Shown here one piece after another: positions 42,142 to 51,865 of a DNA stretch of 64,000 bases. The stretch is from contig NZ_CP041186.1 in NCBI RefSeq assembly GCF_006517175.1, positions 6,351,074 to 6,415,073 on the forward strand, written 5' to 3'. Numbering within the stretch: position 1 is the stretch's first letter; the number at the start of each line of letters is the position of its first letter. Below the pieces are notes generated by a model. The model was not told the origin of the DNA and searched no databases. It was given only the letters and a program-made list of their open reading frames with translations. A program made the position numbers and the translations under genes. The stretch is from Persicimonas caeni (GTDB lineage Bacteria; Myxococcota_A; Bradymonadia; Bradymonadales; Bradymonadaceae).

Positions 42142-45100
42142 TTATTCGACGATCACCTTGTCCGTCCCCGTCCGTCCGAAGGTCTCGGGGTGGTACATCT
42201 CCTCGGCCTTGGTCGGCGGGACGACGTACTCGCCCGGAGTCGTCGCGCGGGCGACGTAGGTGTACTCGTGCACACCTGCCCAGACCAACGGGGAGAACGC
42301 CTCGGCGCGCTCGTCGCGCAGGTTCTGGTGGGAGTACCAGGGGCGGAACCACCACCAGTAGGCGCCACGCTGCTGCTGCGGCTCGTTTTGACGCTCGGGG
42401 ATCACCTCGGTGACCGCCAGGGCCGGGTTGAGCGGCTCGAGGCCCGCCGGCAGCGGGTCGACGAGCGCGACGTGGTAGCGGCGGGCGGGGGCGACCATCG
42501 ACAGGACGATGCGCACGCGGGCGCCGGGTTTGATGACCCAGGTGCCGTCCTCGCGTTGCTTGACGTCGTCGGGGTCGTCGACCGCTTCGTAGCGCCGCTC
42601 GACGGCGAAGCCGTAGTCGGCAGGCTCCAGGTCGAGCGACTTGGGCGCGTACTTCATGCCGATGCGGTAGTACATGCGGCCCTTGCCGTCCTTTTGCAGC
42701 GTCAGGTTCGCGGGCTCCTCGCCGGCGACGTCGACGACCGTTCCCATCGGGATGTCGACCTGCTTGTAGTCGGTCGTGCGGCCCTTGTAGGTGTGCTCGC
42801 CGGCGTAATTGTCACCCAGCCACATGCGCGCGACGAAGTTGGGCGTCTGCTTCTCGTAGGTCTGGAAGTAGCGGTCGAGCGCCAGCAGCACGAAGACGTT
42901 CTCCTGGGTGTTCAGCCAACGGCCCCGGGTGCGGTGGTCGAGCAGGCCGCGCACGAGCTTGGGGATGAGGTCGCTCTTGGGCTCGGTGGCCATCGTCGCG
43001 TCGAGCAAGATGGCGTCGGTGCGCCGGCTCGAGTGCATCAGCACGTGCTCCTGGCCGCCGTACGAGGTGGTGAACTGCGCGGTGGCCGCCGTCTCGCTGA
43101 CTCGGTTTTGCAGGAATCGCTCGAACTCGCCGATGCGCGACTGCGCCTTCGGCTCGTCGGCCAGGGTGGCCATCAGCCAGCCAATCGCCTCCATCGACAG
43201 TTGCTCCTCGGGGTCCTTCTTCGCCAGGGCGCGGGCTTGCTTGTGCGCCGACTCGCCCATCACGTCGAGCACGTAGTAGGCGTACGCTTTGACCGCGTTG
43301 CGCGTGATCTCCGAATAGGTCGGGGGGATATAGCGCTCGACGTTGTTCAGGAACTTATGCGCCTTGCCGAGCATCTCGTCCGACACCTCGAAGCCCTTCA
43401 TCTTGGCGCGTTGCAGGGCGTGGGCGACGTGGACTTCGGCAAACGGGAAGCGATAGTGGTCGCGCGTCGACCACAGGTAGAACCCGCCGTCGGAGCGCTG
43501 CAGTTGCCCCAGCTTGCGGATGTCGCGCTCGACGGCGGCGACCATCTCCTCTTTTTCGGGCAAGCCCTCGGCGTCGAACGCCTCGAGCACGTCTTTGAGG
43601 GCGGCGATGCCCATCACACGCGAGGCGAGCTGCTCGGAGCACTCGAAGGGGTACTCGAACAGGTAGAGGACCGCGTCGGTCAGCTCTTGGACGGCGGTCG
43701 ACGAGGTGGTCACCTCCAGTCCGCCGAAGAGCTCGATGGCGTCGGAAGGGGCGCGAACCGGCTGGGTCACAAAGCCCTCGTCGACCGTGCCGTAGGTGGC
43801 GAACGCCTCGGTGGTCGCAGGCGTCCACACCGGCAGCCTCTTCTGGGCGGCGTCCGCCCAGTTGCCGGTGCTCGCCGCGACCTGCACGATCGCCTCGCCG
43901 GCTTCTTCGGTGACCGCCGGGAAGCGCACCTCGACGCGGTCTTTGGCAGGAACCTCGAAGGTCTTGCCGGTGACCTCGCCGAAGCGCAGGTTGGCCGCGC
44001 GCACGGCCACGTTGACCTGCTTGGGCTCGTCGGTCTGGTTCTGGATGACCACCGGCATTTCGATGCGGTCGCCCCAGTTCAAGAAGCGCGGCGGCGAGGG
44101 GCGCACCATCAAGGGCAGGCGCGCGGTCAGGTTCGACTCGCCCTTGCCGAAGTGGTCGTCACCCTCGACGGCCACGGCCATGAGCCGGTAGCGCGTCAGG
44201 TTGTCGGGGAGTTTCAGGTCGACGGTGGCCTTGCCGTCGGCGCCGGTCTTCACCTCGGGGGCGAAGAGCGCCAGCGCGCGGAAGTCCTTGCGCAGCGCGA
44301 TGGGCTTGGGCTTGGCCGGTCCGGCCGAGCCGCCGACGCCGCGACCGAAGGCCGCCTTCTCCTCCATCGGCGCGGCCGCCGCCGGGGCGGCTTGCATGGC
44401 CATGCTTCGCGTCGCCCCGGCTTCTTCGGCCTCGGCCATCTCGTCCATCATCACACCATCATCGGCGCCCCCCGCGATCGCCTCCTGAATCGTGGCGAGC
44501 AGCAGGTAGCTTCGCATGTAGCGGTCCTGCACGCCGGCCGATTGCTGGCGGTAGAACGAGCTGATGGGATCGCTCAACTGGTAGCCGCTCAAGGCGAGGA
44601 TCGCCTCGTCGACGGCGATGAGCGCGACCTCGGCTCCCTTGGCGGGCTTGCCGTCCGCGTCGGTCACCGCCACCGAAATCTTGGTCTTGGTGCCCGGAGC
44701 GACCTCCTTTGCGGCGGGCGTCACGTCGACCGAGAGCACGCGCTTTTTGGGCGGGACCTTCAGGTCGAGGCTCCCGCTGGCAAACGCCGGCCGCTTGGGG
44801 GCGTCCTTTTGCGGCTCGCCCTGTTTGTTGCGCCGGTAGTCGGCTCCCACAAGGTCGACCTGCACGTGCACGTTCGGGTAGTCGGCCTCCGAGATCGAAA
44901 TCTCGACGGTGTGCGAGCGCCCGTCGATGTCGAAGCGCTCTTCGGTGACGATGCCGTTTTGGCGCACCGTCATCAGCGCCTCGGCGTCGGCGAAGGGCGC
45001 CTGGATCAGAAGCTTGGCGGTGTCGCCGGCCTCGTAGGTCTCCTTGTCGGGGATGAGCTCGACCTCTTGGAGTTCGGCGCGCCGGTTGGGCGGCGTCTCA

Positions 45101-48100
45101 CCGCCGGCGACCCACACGCGCATCTGGCTCATATTCGGGCGGCCCTTGGCGTCCTTGGTGATAGCGGTGATGCGCCAACTGCCGCCTTTTTCGGGCTCGA
45201 ACTTGCAGGTCTGCGGGTCATCCTTCGAGGAGATCTTGCAGGTCTTCTTGTCCTTCTCGACCTCGCTCCACTGGCCTCCTTTGTACTGCCAGTCGATGCG
45301 CGCGGCGCTGATCTCGACGGGGCGGTCGGCCAAGATCTTGCCGTCGATGTCGGTCACGATCGACTCGATCTCGATGGGGTCACCCTTGTCGACGAAGTTC
45401 TTCTCGCTTCGGATGCCGACATAGGCCTTGGACGGGTGGACGAGCAGGTCGGCGCTCGCGCTCCAGGTCTGGCGGTTGACGTCGGTGACCGCGGCGCTGG
45501 GCGCGACGACCGTCGGCAGCGGCGGGGTGGCCGCGTCGAAGCTGATCTCGAGGTGGTGTTCGCCCGAGGCGTCGGTGTGGCCCGAGAAGGTCTCGGCGCT
45601 CGACCCGCCGCCGAAGCCGTTCAGGCCGATCGAACCCATCCACCAGGGTGTCCACTTGCCGAAGACGTAGTCGTCGTGATTCGGCGGGGCGTAGTGGCCC
45701 TCGCGGGTCTGCACCGTCCACTTCACGGGGGCGCCGGAGAGTCCGCCGCCGGCGTAGTAGTCGGCGTCGACGGTGATCTGGGTCGACTGGCCGATGACGT
45801 GGGGTCCTGCAGGCGCCTCCACGCTGACCTCGAATTCGGGTCGGCGAAACTCCTGGATCTGGAAGCCGTGCGAGGTCGCGCCGCTCACGTCACCGCCCGT
45901 TGCTCGCAGTTGGATGCGCGCATAGCCCAGGTTGACGTCGTCGGGCAGGTCGACCTCGAAGTCGAAGCCGCCGGCGCTGTTCACGTCGGCTGTGCCCGTG
46001 GCGATCTTGTTGCCGCGCGGCCCGTAGGCCTCGTATTGCACCTGCTCGACCCCGGCCATCGCCAGGCGGTCTTTGCGGTTCTTCTGGGCCTTGCGAAGCC
46101 ACCCTTTGAGGTGGAGCGTCTCGCCGGGCTTATACATGCCGCGGTCGTCGAAGACGTGCCACAACATGTCGGGCGACTGCTTGTGCCGGCGCCAGTTGCT
46201 CTGGCCGCGGGCCCAGGGGGACATGTACTCGGGCAAGATGGCGACGTCGTCACCCTTCTTGGCCACGAGCACGTTGCCGCGCGCGAGCTTTTGGTCGCCC
46301 GACAGCTTCGTCAGGTCGATGTCGGCCAGGCCGTCTTTGTCGGTCTTGGTCGCGCCGCCGTTGAGCAGCGAGACCTCGACGCCTTCGAGGGGCTCGCCGT
46401 CGGCCAAGGCCGAGGTCCAGGTGAGCATCCGGTCGTTCGTGATGAACGCGTCGACCGCGATGTCGGTGTTTTGCACCCAGGTGATGACGTCGTTGTTGCG
46501 GTAGTGACGGTCGTTGAACGTGAAGAAGGGCTTGATGGGCTCGACGACGAGCACGAGCTGGCCCTTGCCGTCCTCCCCCCACGCCTCGTCGAGGTCGATG
46601 AGCGTCTGGGCGAACTCGTCTTCCTCGGCGTCGAGCTCGAACTTCTTGTCGAAGACCTTCTTGCCAGGCGCCGTCGCCTTGTCGGTGCGCCGGCGGTCGT
46701 TGACGAATTGCAGGTAGTCGGACCAATGCTCGGGCTCGACCTCGTAGGCCTGCACGTGGATACGCCCGAAGTTGACGCTGAAGATGGGGAACTTGCCCTT
46801 GGCCGCCGGGTCGAGCACGGTCAGCAGGCCCGCCGACGAGCCGAGCCGCGGCACGGCCGGTCCGACCTCCATTTCGATCGTGGTGTCCTTACCCAGCGTC
46901 TGGCCAAAGCGGTCTTTGAGGCTCGCGTCGAGGGTGACCTTGTAGGTCGTGCGCGGCTCGCTCTGGCCGTGGATATTGATCGACGAGTAGCTCGCCTTGA
47001 CGTCCATGTTGGGGAGCTCGGGCTCGACGGTGACCATGTCGGCCGAGAATGCCTCTTCGTCGAGCTGGTTGTTGAACGTGATCCACCAGCCCGACATCGG
47101 CGGGCATTTATGCCGGCCGGTGCAGCTCTGGCGGCGCACCTGCAGCGGCTCGTAGGTGTGGGAGCTCTCGAACTGGGCTTTCTTGGTGACTTTGGGGCCC
47201 TCGGCCGACGGCGCGCCCTTGGCGATGCCAATCTGGACGCTCGACGCCGCCGGGAGCAGCTCGCTGGCGTAAAACGCGATCCATTGATTGGGCCGCGCCC
47301 CTTCGACGAGGCGGCTGACGGCGTCGTCTTGTTTGATTTGCTCGTCGGTCGCCAGCTTTGGCGCGTAGGACGAGCCGCCGGCTTTGATGGTCACGTATTC
47401 GAGGAGTTCCTCGGGGTTCACTCGCTGGTTGAACTCCAAAAACATCAACGGATCGCGCACATGCGGCCCGTGGCTCGGGTAGACGCGCGTGATGTCGAGC
47501 GGTGGGGTCGAGAACGTAAAGGTCGTCGCCTCGCCGAGCTTGTCGCCGGTGGCCGACTCGAGCGATTTGGGCACGGTCACCGTGTAGTCGGTCGCCATCG
47601 GAAAGCGCTCGCCTTCGGGCTCGAACAGCGCGGTGCGCGTGCCGATCCAGCGCCACTTGCCCTCGACTGCCGGCTCAATGCTTGCCGGCACCGTCTCGGC
47701 GGCGTCCTCCTGGCCGCTGACGGCGACCATCGGCTTCGAGAAGGTCAGGCTGAGCTTGGGGGCGAGATCGACGTTGCCCTCGGGCGCGTAGCGAAGCACC
47801 TTCAGCGGCCCTTTTTGAGCCTCGGGGACTTCACCCCCTTCGACCTCGGGCGGAAACGCCGTCTTCACCGTCTCGCCGGTGCGGGGAGGCGGCTGAGAGC
47901 GCTTGCGGAAGGCGAACTCCTCCTGGGCGTCCTCTTCGGCCGGAAGCGCCGGCAGCCGGCCCAGCAACCGCTTGGTCTCCGCCTCGCCCAGCGGCGTCCC
48001 CTCGACGGTGCGCGGGCGCACGAGCTTGTCGGGCGTCTCTTTGGCCTCGCGCAGGGTAAACTGCAGGCCCTCTTTGTCCTCGGTCGTCACGGTATACTCC

Positions 48101-48240
48101 CCGTCAGTCTCGGTCGCAGCGTGGGTCTGGTCGTCGCGCTCGTTCTTCTTGTCACCGCAACCGCTGCAGGCGGTCAGCGCCAGGGTTGCCGACAGAAAGA
48201 CGACTCCGATACGTGCGTTCGTCATAGCGTACTTACTCAT
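42142..48240 (-). CDS. Bacterial alpha-2-macroglobulin lipoprotein
   Basis: 2032 residues; a signal peptide with lipobox LTACS (start at M1 or M6) puts it in the periplasm, anchored. Macroglobulin domains fill the first 1250 residues (WWITFNNQLDEEAFSADMVTVEPEL; GMYKPGETLHLKGWLRK). The bait region is the Glu/Ala/Met-rich segment DEMAEAEEAGATRSMAM near residue 1270. The thioester motif is FECSEQ near residue 1530, followed by an alpha-alpha toroid (TED), and the C-terminus resembles a receptor-binding domain. It traps proteases that attack the cell; usually paired with pbpC, which is absent here. About 20% longer than E. coli YfhM. A very long antisense frame is treated as a compositional shadow. 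Confidence 0.95.
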   Translation of the reverse strand: MSKYAMTNARIGVVFLSATLALTACSGCGDKKNERDDQTHAATETDGEYTVTTEDKEGLQFTLREAKETPDKLVRPRTVEGTPLGEAETKRLLGRLPALPAEEDAQEEFAFRKRSQPPPRTGETVKTAFPPEVEGGEVPEAQKGPLKVLRYAPEGNVDLAPKLSLTFSKPMVAVSGQEDAAETVPASIEPAVEGKWRWIGTRTALFEPEGERFPMATDYTVTVPKSLESATGDKLGEATTFTFSTPPLDITRVYPSHGPHVRDPLMFLEFNQRVNPEELLEYVTIKAGGSSYAPKLATDEQIKQDDAVSRLVEGARPNQWIAFYASELLPAASSVQIGIAKGAPSAEGPKVTKKAQFESSHTYEPLQVRRQSCTGRHKCPPMSGWWITFNNQLDEEAFSADMVTVEPELPNMDVKASYSSINIHGQSEPRTTYKVTLDASLKDRFGQTLGKDTTIEMEVGPAVPRLGSSAGLLTVLDPAAKGKFPIFSVNFGRIHVQAYEVEPEHWSDYLQFVNDRRRTDKATAPGKKVFDKKFELDAEEDEFAQTLIDLDEAWGEDGKGQLVLVVEPIKPFFTFNDRHYRNNDVITWVQNTDIAVDAFITNDRMLTWTSALADGEPLEGVEVSLLNGGATKTDKDGLADIDLTKLSGDQKLARGNVLVAKKGDDVAILPEYMSPWARGQSNWRRHKQSPDMLWHVFDDRGMYKPGETLHLKGWLRKAQKNRKDRLAMAGVEQVQYEAYGPRGNKIATGTADVNSAGGFDFEVDLPDDVNLGYARIQLRATGGDVSGATSHGFQIQEFRRPEFEVSVEAPAGPHVIGQSTQITVDADYYAGGGLSGAPVKWTVQTREGHYAPPNHDDYVFGKWTPWWMGSIGLNGFGGGSSAETFSGHTDASGEHHLEISFDAATPPLPTVVAPSAAVTDVNRQTWSASADLLVHPSKAYVGIRSEKNFVDKGDPIEIESIVTDIDGKILADRPVEISAARIDWQYKGGQWSEVEKDKKTCKISSKDDPQTCKFEPEKGGSWRITAITKDAKGRPNMSQMRVWVAGGETPPNRRAELQEVELIPDKETYEAGDTAKLLIQAPFADAEALMTVRQNGIVTEERFDIDGRSHTVEISISEADYPNVHVQVDLVGADYRRNKQGEPQKDAPKRPAFASGSLDLKVPPKKRVLSVDVTPAAKEVAPGTKTKISVAVTDADGKPAKGAEVALIAVDEAILALSGYQLSDPISSFYRQQSAGVQDRYMRSYLLLATIQEAIAGGADDGVMMDEMAEAEEAGATRSMAMQAAPAAAAPMEEKAAFGRGVGGSAGPAKPKPIALRKDFRALALFAPEVKTGADGKATVDLKLPDNLTRYRLMAVAVEGDDHFGKGESNLTARLPLMVRPSPPRFLNWGDRIEMPVVIQNQTDEPKQVNVAVRAANLRFGEVTGKTFEVPAKDRVEVRFPAVTEEAGEAIVQVAASTGNWADAAQKRLPVWTPATTEAFATYGTVDEGFVTQPVRAPSDAIELFGGLEVTTSSTAVQELTDAVLYLFEYPFECSEQLASRVMGIAALKDVLEAFDAEGLPEKEEMVAAVERDIRKLGQLQRSDGGFYLWSTRDHYRFPFAEVHVAHALQRAKMKGFEVSDEMLGKAHKFLNNVERYIPPTYSEITRNAVKAYAYYVLDVMGESAHKQARALAKKDPEEQLSMEAIGWLMATLADEPKAQSRIGEFERFLQNRVSETAATAQFTTSYGGQEHVLMHSSRRTDAILLDATMATEPKSDLIPKLVRGLLDHRTRGRWLNTQENVFVLLALDRYFQTYEKQTPNFVARMWLGDNYAGEHTYKGRTTDYKQVDIPMGTVVDVAGEEPANLTLQKDGKGRMYYRIGMKYAPKSLDLEPADYGFAVERRYEAVDDPDDVKQREDGTWVIKPGARVRIVLSMVAPARRYHVALVDPLPAGLEPLNPALAVTEVIPERQNEPQQQRGAYWWWFRPWYSHQNLRDERAEAFSPLVWAGVHEYTYVARATTPGEYVVPPTKAEEMYHPETFGRTGTDKVIVE

Positions 48241-48757
48241 GTTGGTTCATTCGATGCGGGGAGCATAACGCAGCGTGTGACAAATGCCCACGTGCGAGGT
48301 GTTGGACGCTCCTGAAAGTAGGACATTCAGCTTCCCGCCAAGTTCCTGGGGGTACAAACGTGGCGAGTGGGTTGGGGATCTAAATTGCTTTCGAACTCGA
48401 GGTTGTGCGTCCGCCTTCGAACACGCGGGGGCCTCTCCTTCGTCGACCGAACGGCGGCCATATGTGTCTCGAGAAACTTATTAGCGTCGATCGCGGTCTC
48501 CCGCGGAGAGGCCACCCGCGTGTTCTTCGGCTCGTGGGCCGTGGCAAATCAGTAGCGAAGACAACGGGGTCTTCTCTTCGGCTCGTAGGCCGTAGCGAAC
48601 CAGTAGCGAAGGCGACGGGGGGCTCTTCGAGGAAGAGTGCGATCGACGCTAGAGCTCCTCTGTTAGCGCAAACCTGCGTCGTTCACTCGCCCGAGAAGAG
48701 CCCCCCGAGCCTTCGCGAAACAACGCCTCAACACTCCAAACAAATCTTTCCAAGCAA
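48241..48757. other. 517-bp repeat-containing spacer
   Basis: Between the A2M start and the asparaginase stop. It contains an inverted repeat at 48419-48438 and 48505-48525 (20 of 21 bases), a second at 48606-48628 and 48695-48717, and two 51-base tandem units at 48524-48625 sharing TCTTCGGCTCGT-G/A-GGCC. Short open frames exist but lack ribosome-binding sites and repeat-independent composition, so no gene is called. Confidence 0.6.
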
Positions 48758-49738
48758 TCAACCGAGCTCCCCCGCCACATTACGCTGCAAATACGCCCGA
48801 CGCGCCTCCGCGTCGTCGTAGATCGCCAAGGCGTGCATGAGCTTCGGCACCGCCGCTTCGACGGTCATGCGGCCGCCCGACACCGCGCCGACCTCGGCGA
48901 GCTTGCGGCTATTTTGGTACAGGCTCAGGTCGACGAGTCCGTAGGCCTGGGTGATCACCAAGACCTCGATGCCCAGGCCCACCGCCTTTTCGACCGTGGG
49001 GGCGAGTGAGCGTTTGGCGGTGGGGACGGTGCCCGCGCCGAACGCGGCCAAGACGATGCCGTGCGGGTGGTCTTCCGCCTCGAGCATCAACTCGAAGAGG
49101 CGTGGGTTGAAGCCGGGGGTCATGTGCACGGCCAGCACGTGGTTGTCGAAGCGTGCGTCGGGGGCGAACGGCTCGTTGCGGTGCAGGACGTGGTCGGCCA
49201 CGTCGATGTCGACGCCCAGGCGGGCCAAGGGCGAGATGCCCGGGCTGTCGAAGGCGCGGTAGTCGCGGGCGTTGCTCTTGGTGCTGCAGCAGCCGCGCAG
49301 CAACAAGCCGTCGAAGCAGATGCCCACCTCGGGGATATCGCAGGTGGCGAGTTCGACGGCGTCGGCGAGGTTGCGTCGGGCGTCGGTGCGCAGCGCGGCC
49401 AGGGGGCGTTGGGCGCCGGTGAGCACCACCGGTTTGTCGAGGCCGGCGAGGCTGTAGGCCAGGGCGCTGGCCGAGTAGGCCATCGTGTCGGTGCCGTGGA
49501 CGATGACGAAGCCGTCGTAGTCGTCGTAGTGCTCGGCGATCTTGTCGGTGAGCGTGGTCCAGTGCTCCGGGCCGATATCGCTCGAGTCGAGGTTGAAGAC
49601 GATCTCGGTGTCGATCTCGGCCAGCTCGTTGAGCTCGGGCACCGCGTCGGTCAGCGCCTGCGAGTAGGCGTTGGGTTCGAGGGGCTCGCCGGTCATGCCG
49701 AGGGTGCCGCCGGTGTGCAGCAGGAGGACGCGCTTCAT
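48758..49738 (-). CDS. ansA: Type I (cytoplasmic) L-asparaginase
   Basis: 326 residues from ATG 49738, where GGAG is 5-6 bases upstream. A longer upstream frame is repeat-derived. Catalytic Thr residues are Thr12 (LLHTGGTLGM) and Thr83 (VHGTDTMAY), with support from TGAQRPLAALRTDARRN. Hydrolyses Asn to Asp and ammonia. No signal peptide, so cytoplasmic type I. The family fold ends TQAYGLVDLSLYQNSRKLAEVGAVSGGRMTVEAAVPKLMHAL. Functionally this is housekeeping or nitrogen scavenging; it stands alone with repeat-rich spacers on both sides. Confidence 0.92.
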   Translation of the reverse strand: MKRVLLLHTGGTLGMTGEPLEPNAYSQALTDAVPELNELAEIDTEIVFNLDSSDIGPEHWTTLTDKIAEHYDDYDGFVIVHGTDTMAYSASALAYSLAGLDKPVVLTGAQRPLAALRTDARRNLADAVELATCDIPEVGICFDGLLLRGCCSTKSNARDYRAFDSPGISPLARLGVDIDVADHVLHRNEPFAPDARFDNHVLAVHMTPGFNPRLFELMLEAEDHPHGIVLAAFGAGTVPTAKRSLAPTVEKAVGLGIEVLVITQAYGLVDLSLYQNSRKLAEVGAVSGGRMTVEAAVPKLMHALAIYDDAEARRAYLQRNVAGELG

Positions 49739-50180
49739 GGGAACTCCGAGGGGTTGGGTGCAGTCTCGGCGACCATTGCCCAAATTGTGGCGTTTTGGCA
49801 AGCGAGGGATGCCGGCCTGGTCAGAATGGCTTCTGAGGGTTGTGGGTTGGGGTCGGGCGCGGCTCGGGTCGTTTTTGGAAGGTTCGTCGTTGGGGGGGAT
49901 GTCGAGGTGGAGTCGCGTTGGAGGGGTTCGTCGTAGGGGGGGATGTCGAGGTGGAGCTGCGTTGGAGGGGTTCGGAGATAGGGGGGATGTCGAGGTGGAT
50001 GGCGAAGTTGAGGGGGCTTCCGAGGGTGCGCTCATCGGTGGACCTGCGGGTCCACCGATTGCGCTTACCCCCGGTGACGAGGTCGTGTGGCGGGGGGTGG
50101 GAGGTCGGAACCCGCTGGGTGTGACGTGAGTCGCGCCGGAGCCCCGGGTCGAACCCTCTGGGTGTGACGTGAGTCGCGCC
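49739..50180. other. 442-bp repeat-rich spacer
   Basis: Contains a 44-base tandem array at 49881-50012 (three units, each with GGGGGATGTCGAGGTGG), a palindromic element at 50018-50074, and a 43-base duplication at 50106-50180 carrying GGGTGTGACGTGAGTCGCGCC that ends directly at the HD-GYP stop. The open frames here are repeat artefacts and no gene is called. Confidence 0.7.
50018..50074. repeat. Dispersed palindrome family B, copy 1
   Basis: TTCCGAGGGTGCGCTCATCG is matched across a variable tip by CGATTGCGCTTACCCCCGG. The tip is GTGGACC-TGCG-GGTCCAC. A second copy (51866-51938) keeps the frame but has a different, still self-complementary tip. Confidence 0.75.
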
Positions 50181-51797
50181 CTAAGAGTCCTCGCTAAAGT
50201 CGACGTCGCGTTGCTCTTCGAGCAGCTCCTCGTCGGCGTAGGCGTCGAAGACACCGCTGTGCATCCCGAAGGCGACGATGTCGGGGTCGAGCTCGTTGTC
50301 CTCGACCATGCTGTGCAGGATGCGACGGACTACGCTCGCAGGAAGCGCGTCTTTGTAGGGGCGGTCGGCGGCGGTGAGCGCCTCGAAGATGTCGGCCACG
50401 GCTAAGATGCGCGCCGGCAGCGACAGCGCCTCGGCGCCCAGCCCGCGCGGATACCCCGAGCCGTCGAGCTTTTCGTGATGGCTCGCCGCGATCTCGGGGA
50501 CGCTCTCGAGCTCGGGGGTGAACGGCAACTCCGAGAGCATCTCGAGGCTGACGCGGGCGTGATTGCGGATGATCTGGATCTCGTCCTTGGTCAGCGTCCC
50601 CTTGCGAATGCACAGGTTCTCGACCTCGTCGTCGGTGAGCAGCGGGCGCGCGTGGCCGCCCGTCGTCCAGGTGCGCTGGGCGATGGCCTCGACGCGCTCG
50701 ACGGCCTCGTCGGCCATGAACTCGCCGCCCTTGTTGCACGTCTCGAGGAATTCGCGCTCGGCGCGAAGCTCGGCGACCGTGTCGGAGAAGCGCGCCTCGA
50801 TGTCGGAGACGTCGGCGTCGGGGCCCTGGGCGCGCACGCGGTCGAGCTTGGCCTGCAGCGCCTCGATGCACGCGTCGCGCTCGAGCACCTCGTAGCGGGT
50901 CTGTATCTCGGCGATGCGGTCGTGGATGGTCTCGAGCTTGGTCGCCTTGTCGACGACCCACTCGGGGGTGGTCACTTTGCCGACGTCGTGCATCCAGCCG
51001 GCCACCCGCAGCGCCTTGCGCGCGCTGGCGTCGAAGTGCACGTCGGCAAAGGGGCCCTCGTCGGCGGCGTCGATGGCGTCGGCCAGCCTGAGCGTGATGT
51101 CGACCACGCGGCGCACGTGCCCGGCGGTGTAGGGCGACTTGGCGTCGATGGCCGTGGCGATGGTGCGGATAAACGCCTCGAATTGCTCCTCGAGGATGGT
51201 GAAGAGCTGGGCGTTTCGCACCGCCACGGCCGCCTGCGAGGCGAGCGAGGCGGTCAGCTCCTCAAGGCGCTCGCCGAACGCGACGACCTCGCCGGTCTCC
51301 TCGCGCGCGTTGATGAGCTGCAACACGCCGATGACCCCGCTCGAGTGGTGGCGAAGAGGGACGACGAGCATCGACTTCGACCGGTAGCCCGTCTCCCGGT
51401 CGAATTTGAGCGGCCCGGTAAAATCCCACTCGTCCTGCTCGCAGTAGACGTCGGCGATATTGGCCGTCTCGCCGGTATTGGCCGCCCAGGTCGACACGTT
51501 CGACAGCCGCGGCCGGCCATCCTTGCGCAGCGGAATCGGCCGAAAGATCGCCTCGTCGAGCTCCTCCTCGGAGGTCCCGCCGATGCGAATGCCCATCGTC
51601 TCGTTCTGCACGATCTTCCAGTCGAGGCAGCCGCGCTCCTCGTCGACCAAGAAGAGCGTGCCGCCGTCGGCGCGGGTAAACCGACGCGTCTCGTCGACGA
51701 CCATTTCGAGCAAGACGTCGAGGTTGCGCTCGGTCGACAGGGCGGTGCCGATCTGGATGAGGTGGTCGACGAGTTGGAGGAGGTCTTGTTGCTGCAT
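50181..51797 (-). CDS. GAF-HD-GYP cyclic-di-GMP phosphodiesterase-like protein
   Basis: 538 residues from ATG 51797, where the conserved GAF begins (DLLQLVDHLIQIGTALSTERNLDVLLEMVVDETRRFTRADGGTLFLVDEERGCLDWKIV). A further start at 51890 adds a Pro-rich leader encoded by a palindromic repeat and is doubtful. HD-GYP domain: GHVRRVVDITLRLADAI, the metal-site MHDVGKV, then a roughly 100-residue insert before HHEKLDGSGYPRGLG and ADIFEALTAADRPYK. All residues expected for a c-di-GMP (or cGAMP) hydrolase are present. A GAF sensor usually binds a cyclic nucleotide or haem. No signal peptide, cytoplasmic. Ribosome-binding site weak for either start. Confidence 0.88.
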   Translation of the reverse strand: MQQQDLLQLVDHLIQIGTALSTERNLDVLLEMVVDETRRFTRADGGTLFLVDEERGCLDWKIVQNETMGIRIGGTSEEELDEAIFRPIPLRKDGRPRLSNVSTWAANTGETANIADVYCEQDEWDFTGPLKFDRETGYRSKSMLVVPLRHHSSGVIGVLQLINAREETGEVVAFGERLEELTASLASQAAVAVRNAQLFTILEEQFEAFIRTIATAIDAKSPYTAGHVRRVVDITLRLADAIDAADEGPFADVHFDASARKALRVAGWMHDVGKVTTPEWVVDKATKLETIHDRIAEIQTRYEVLERDACIEALQAKLDRVRAQGPDADVSDIEARFSDTVAELRAEREFLETCNKGGEFMADEAVERVEAIAQRTWTTGGHARPLLTDDEVENLCIRKGTLTKDEIQIIRNHARVSLEMLSELPFTPELESVPEIAASHHEKLDGSGYPRGLGAEALSLPARILAVADIFEALTAADRPYKDALPASVVRRILHSMVEDNELDPDIVAFGMHSGVFDAYADEELLEEQRDVDFSEDS

Positions 51798-51865
51798 GGC
51801 GGTCTTGGGTGGAGTTGGCGGTGGTGGGGGGATGGTATTTGCGGGGCGCGGACTTGTCGAGGTGC

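Noticed and set aside
42190-48315. A 6.1-kb open frame antisense to the A2M gene
   Set aside because: It mirrors A2M almost end to end, lacks a ribosome-binding site and signal sequence of its own, and its translation is Val/Arg/Leu-biased as expected from the complement of a high-GC gene. A2M has thioester, bait and lipobox motifs and is accepted instead.
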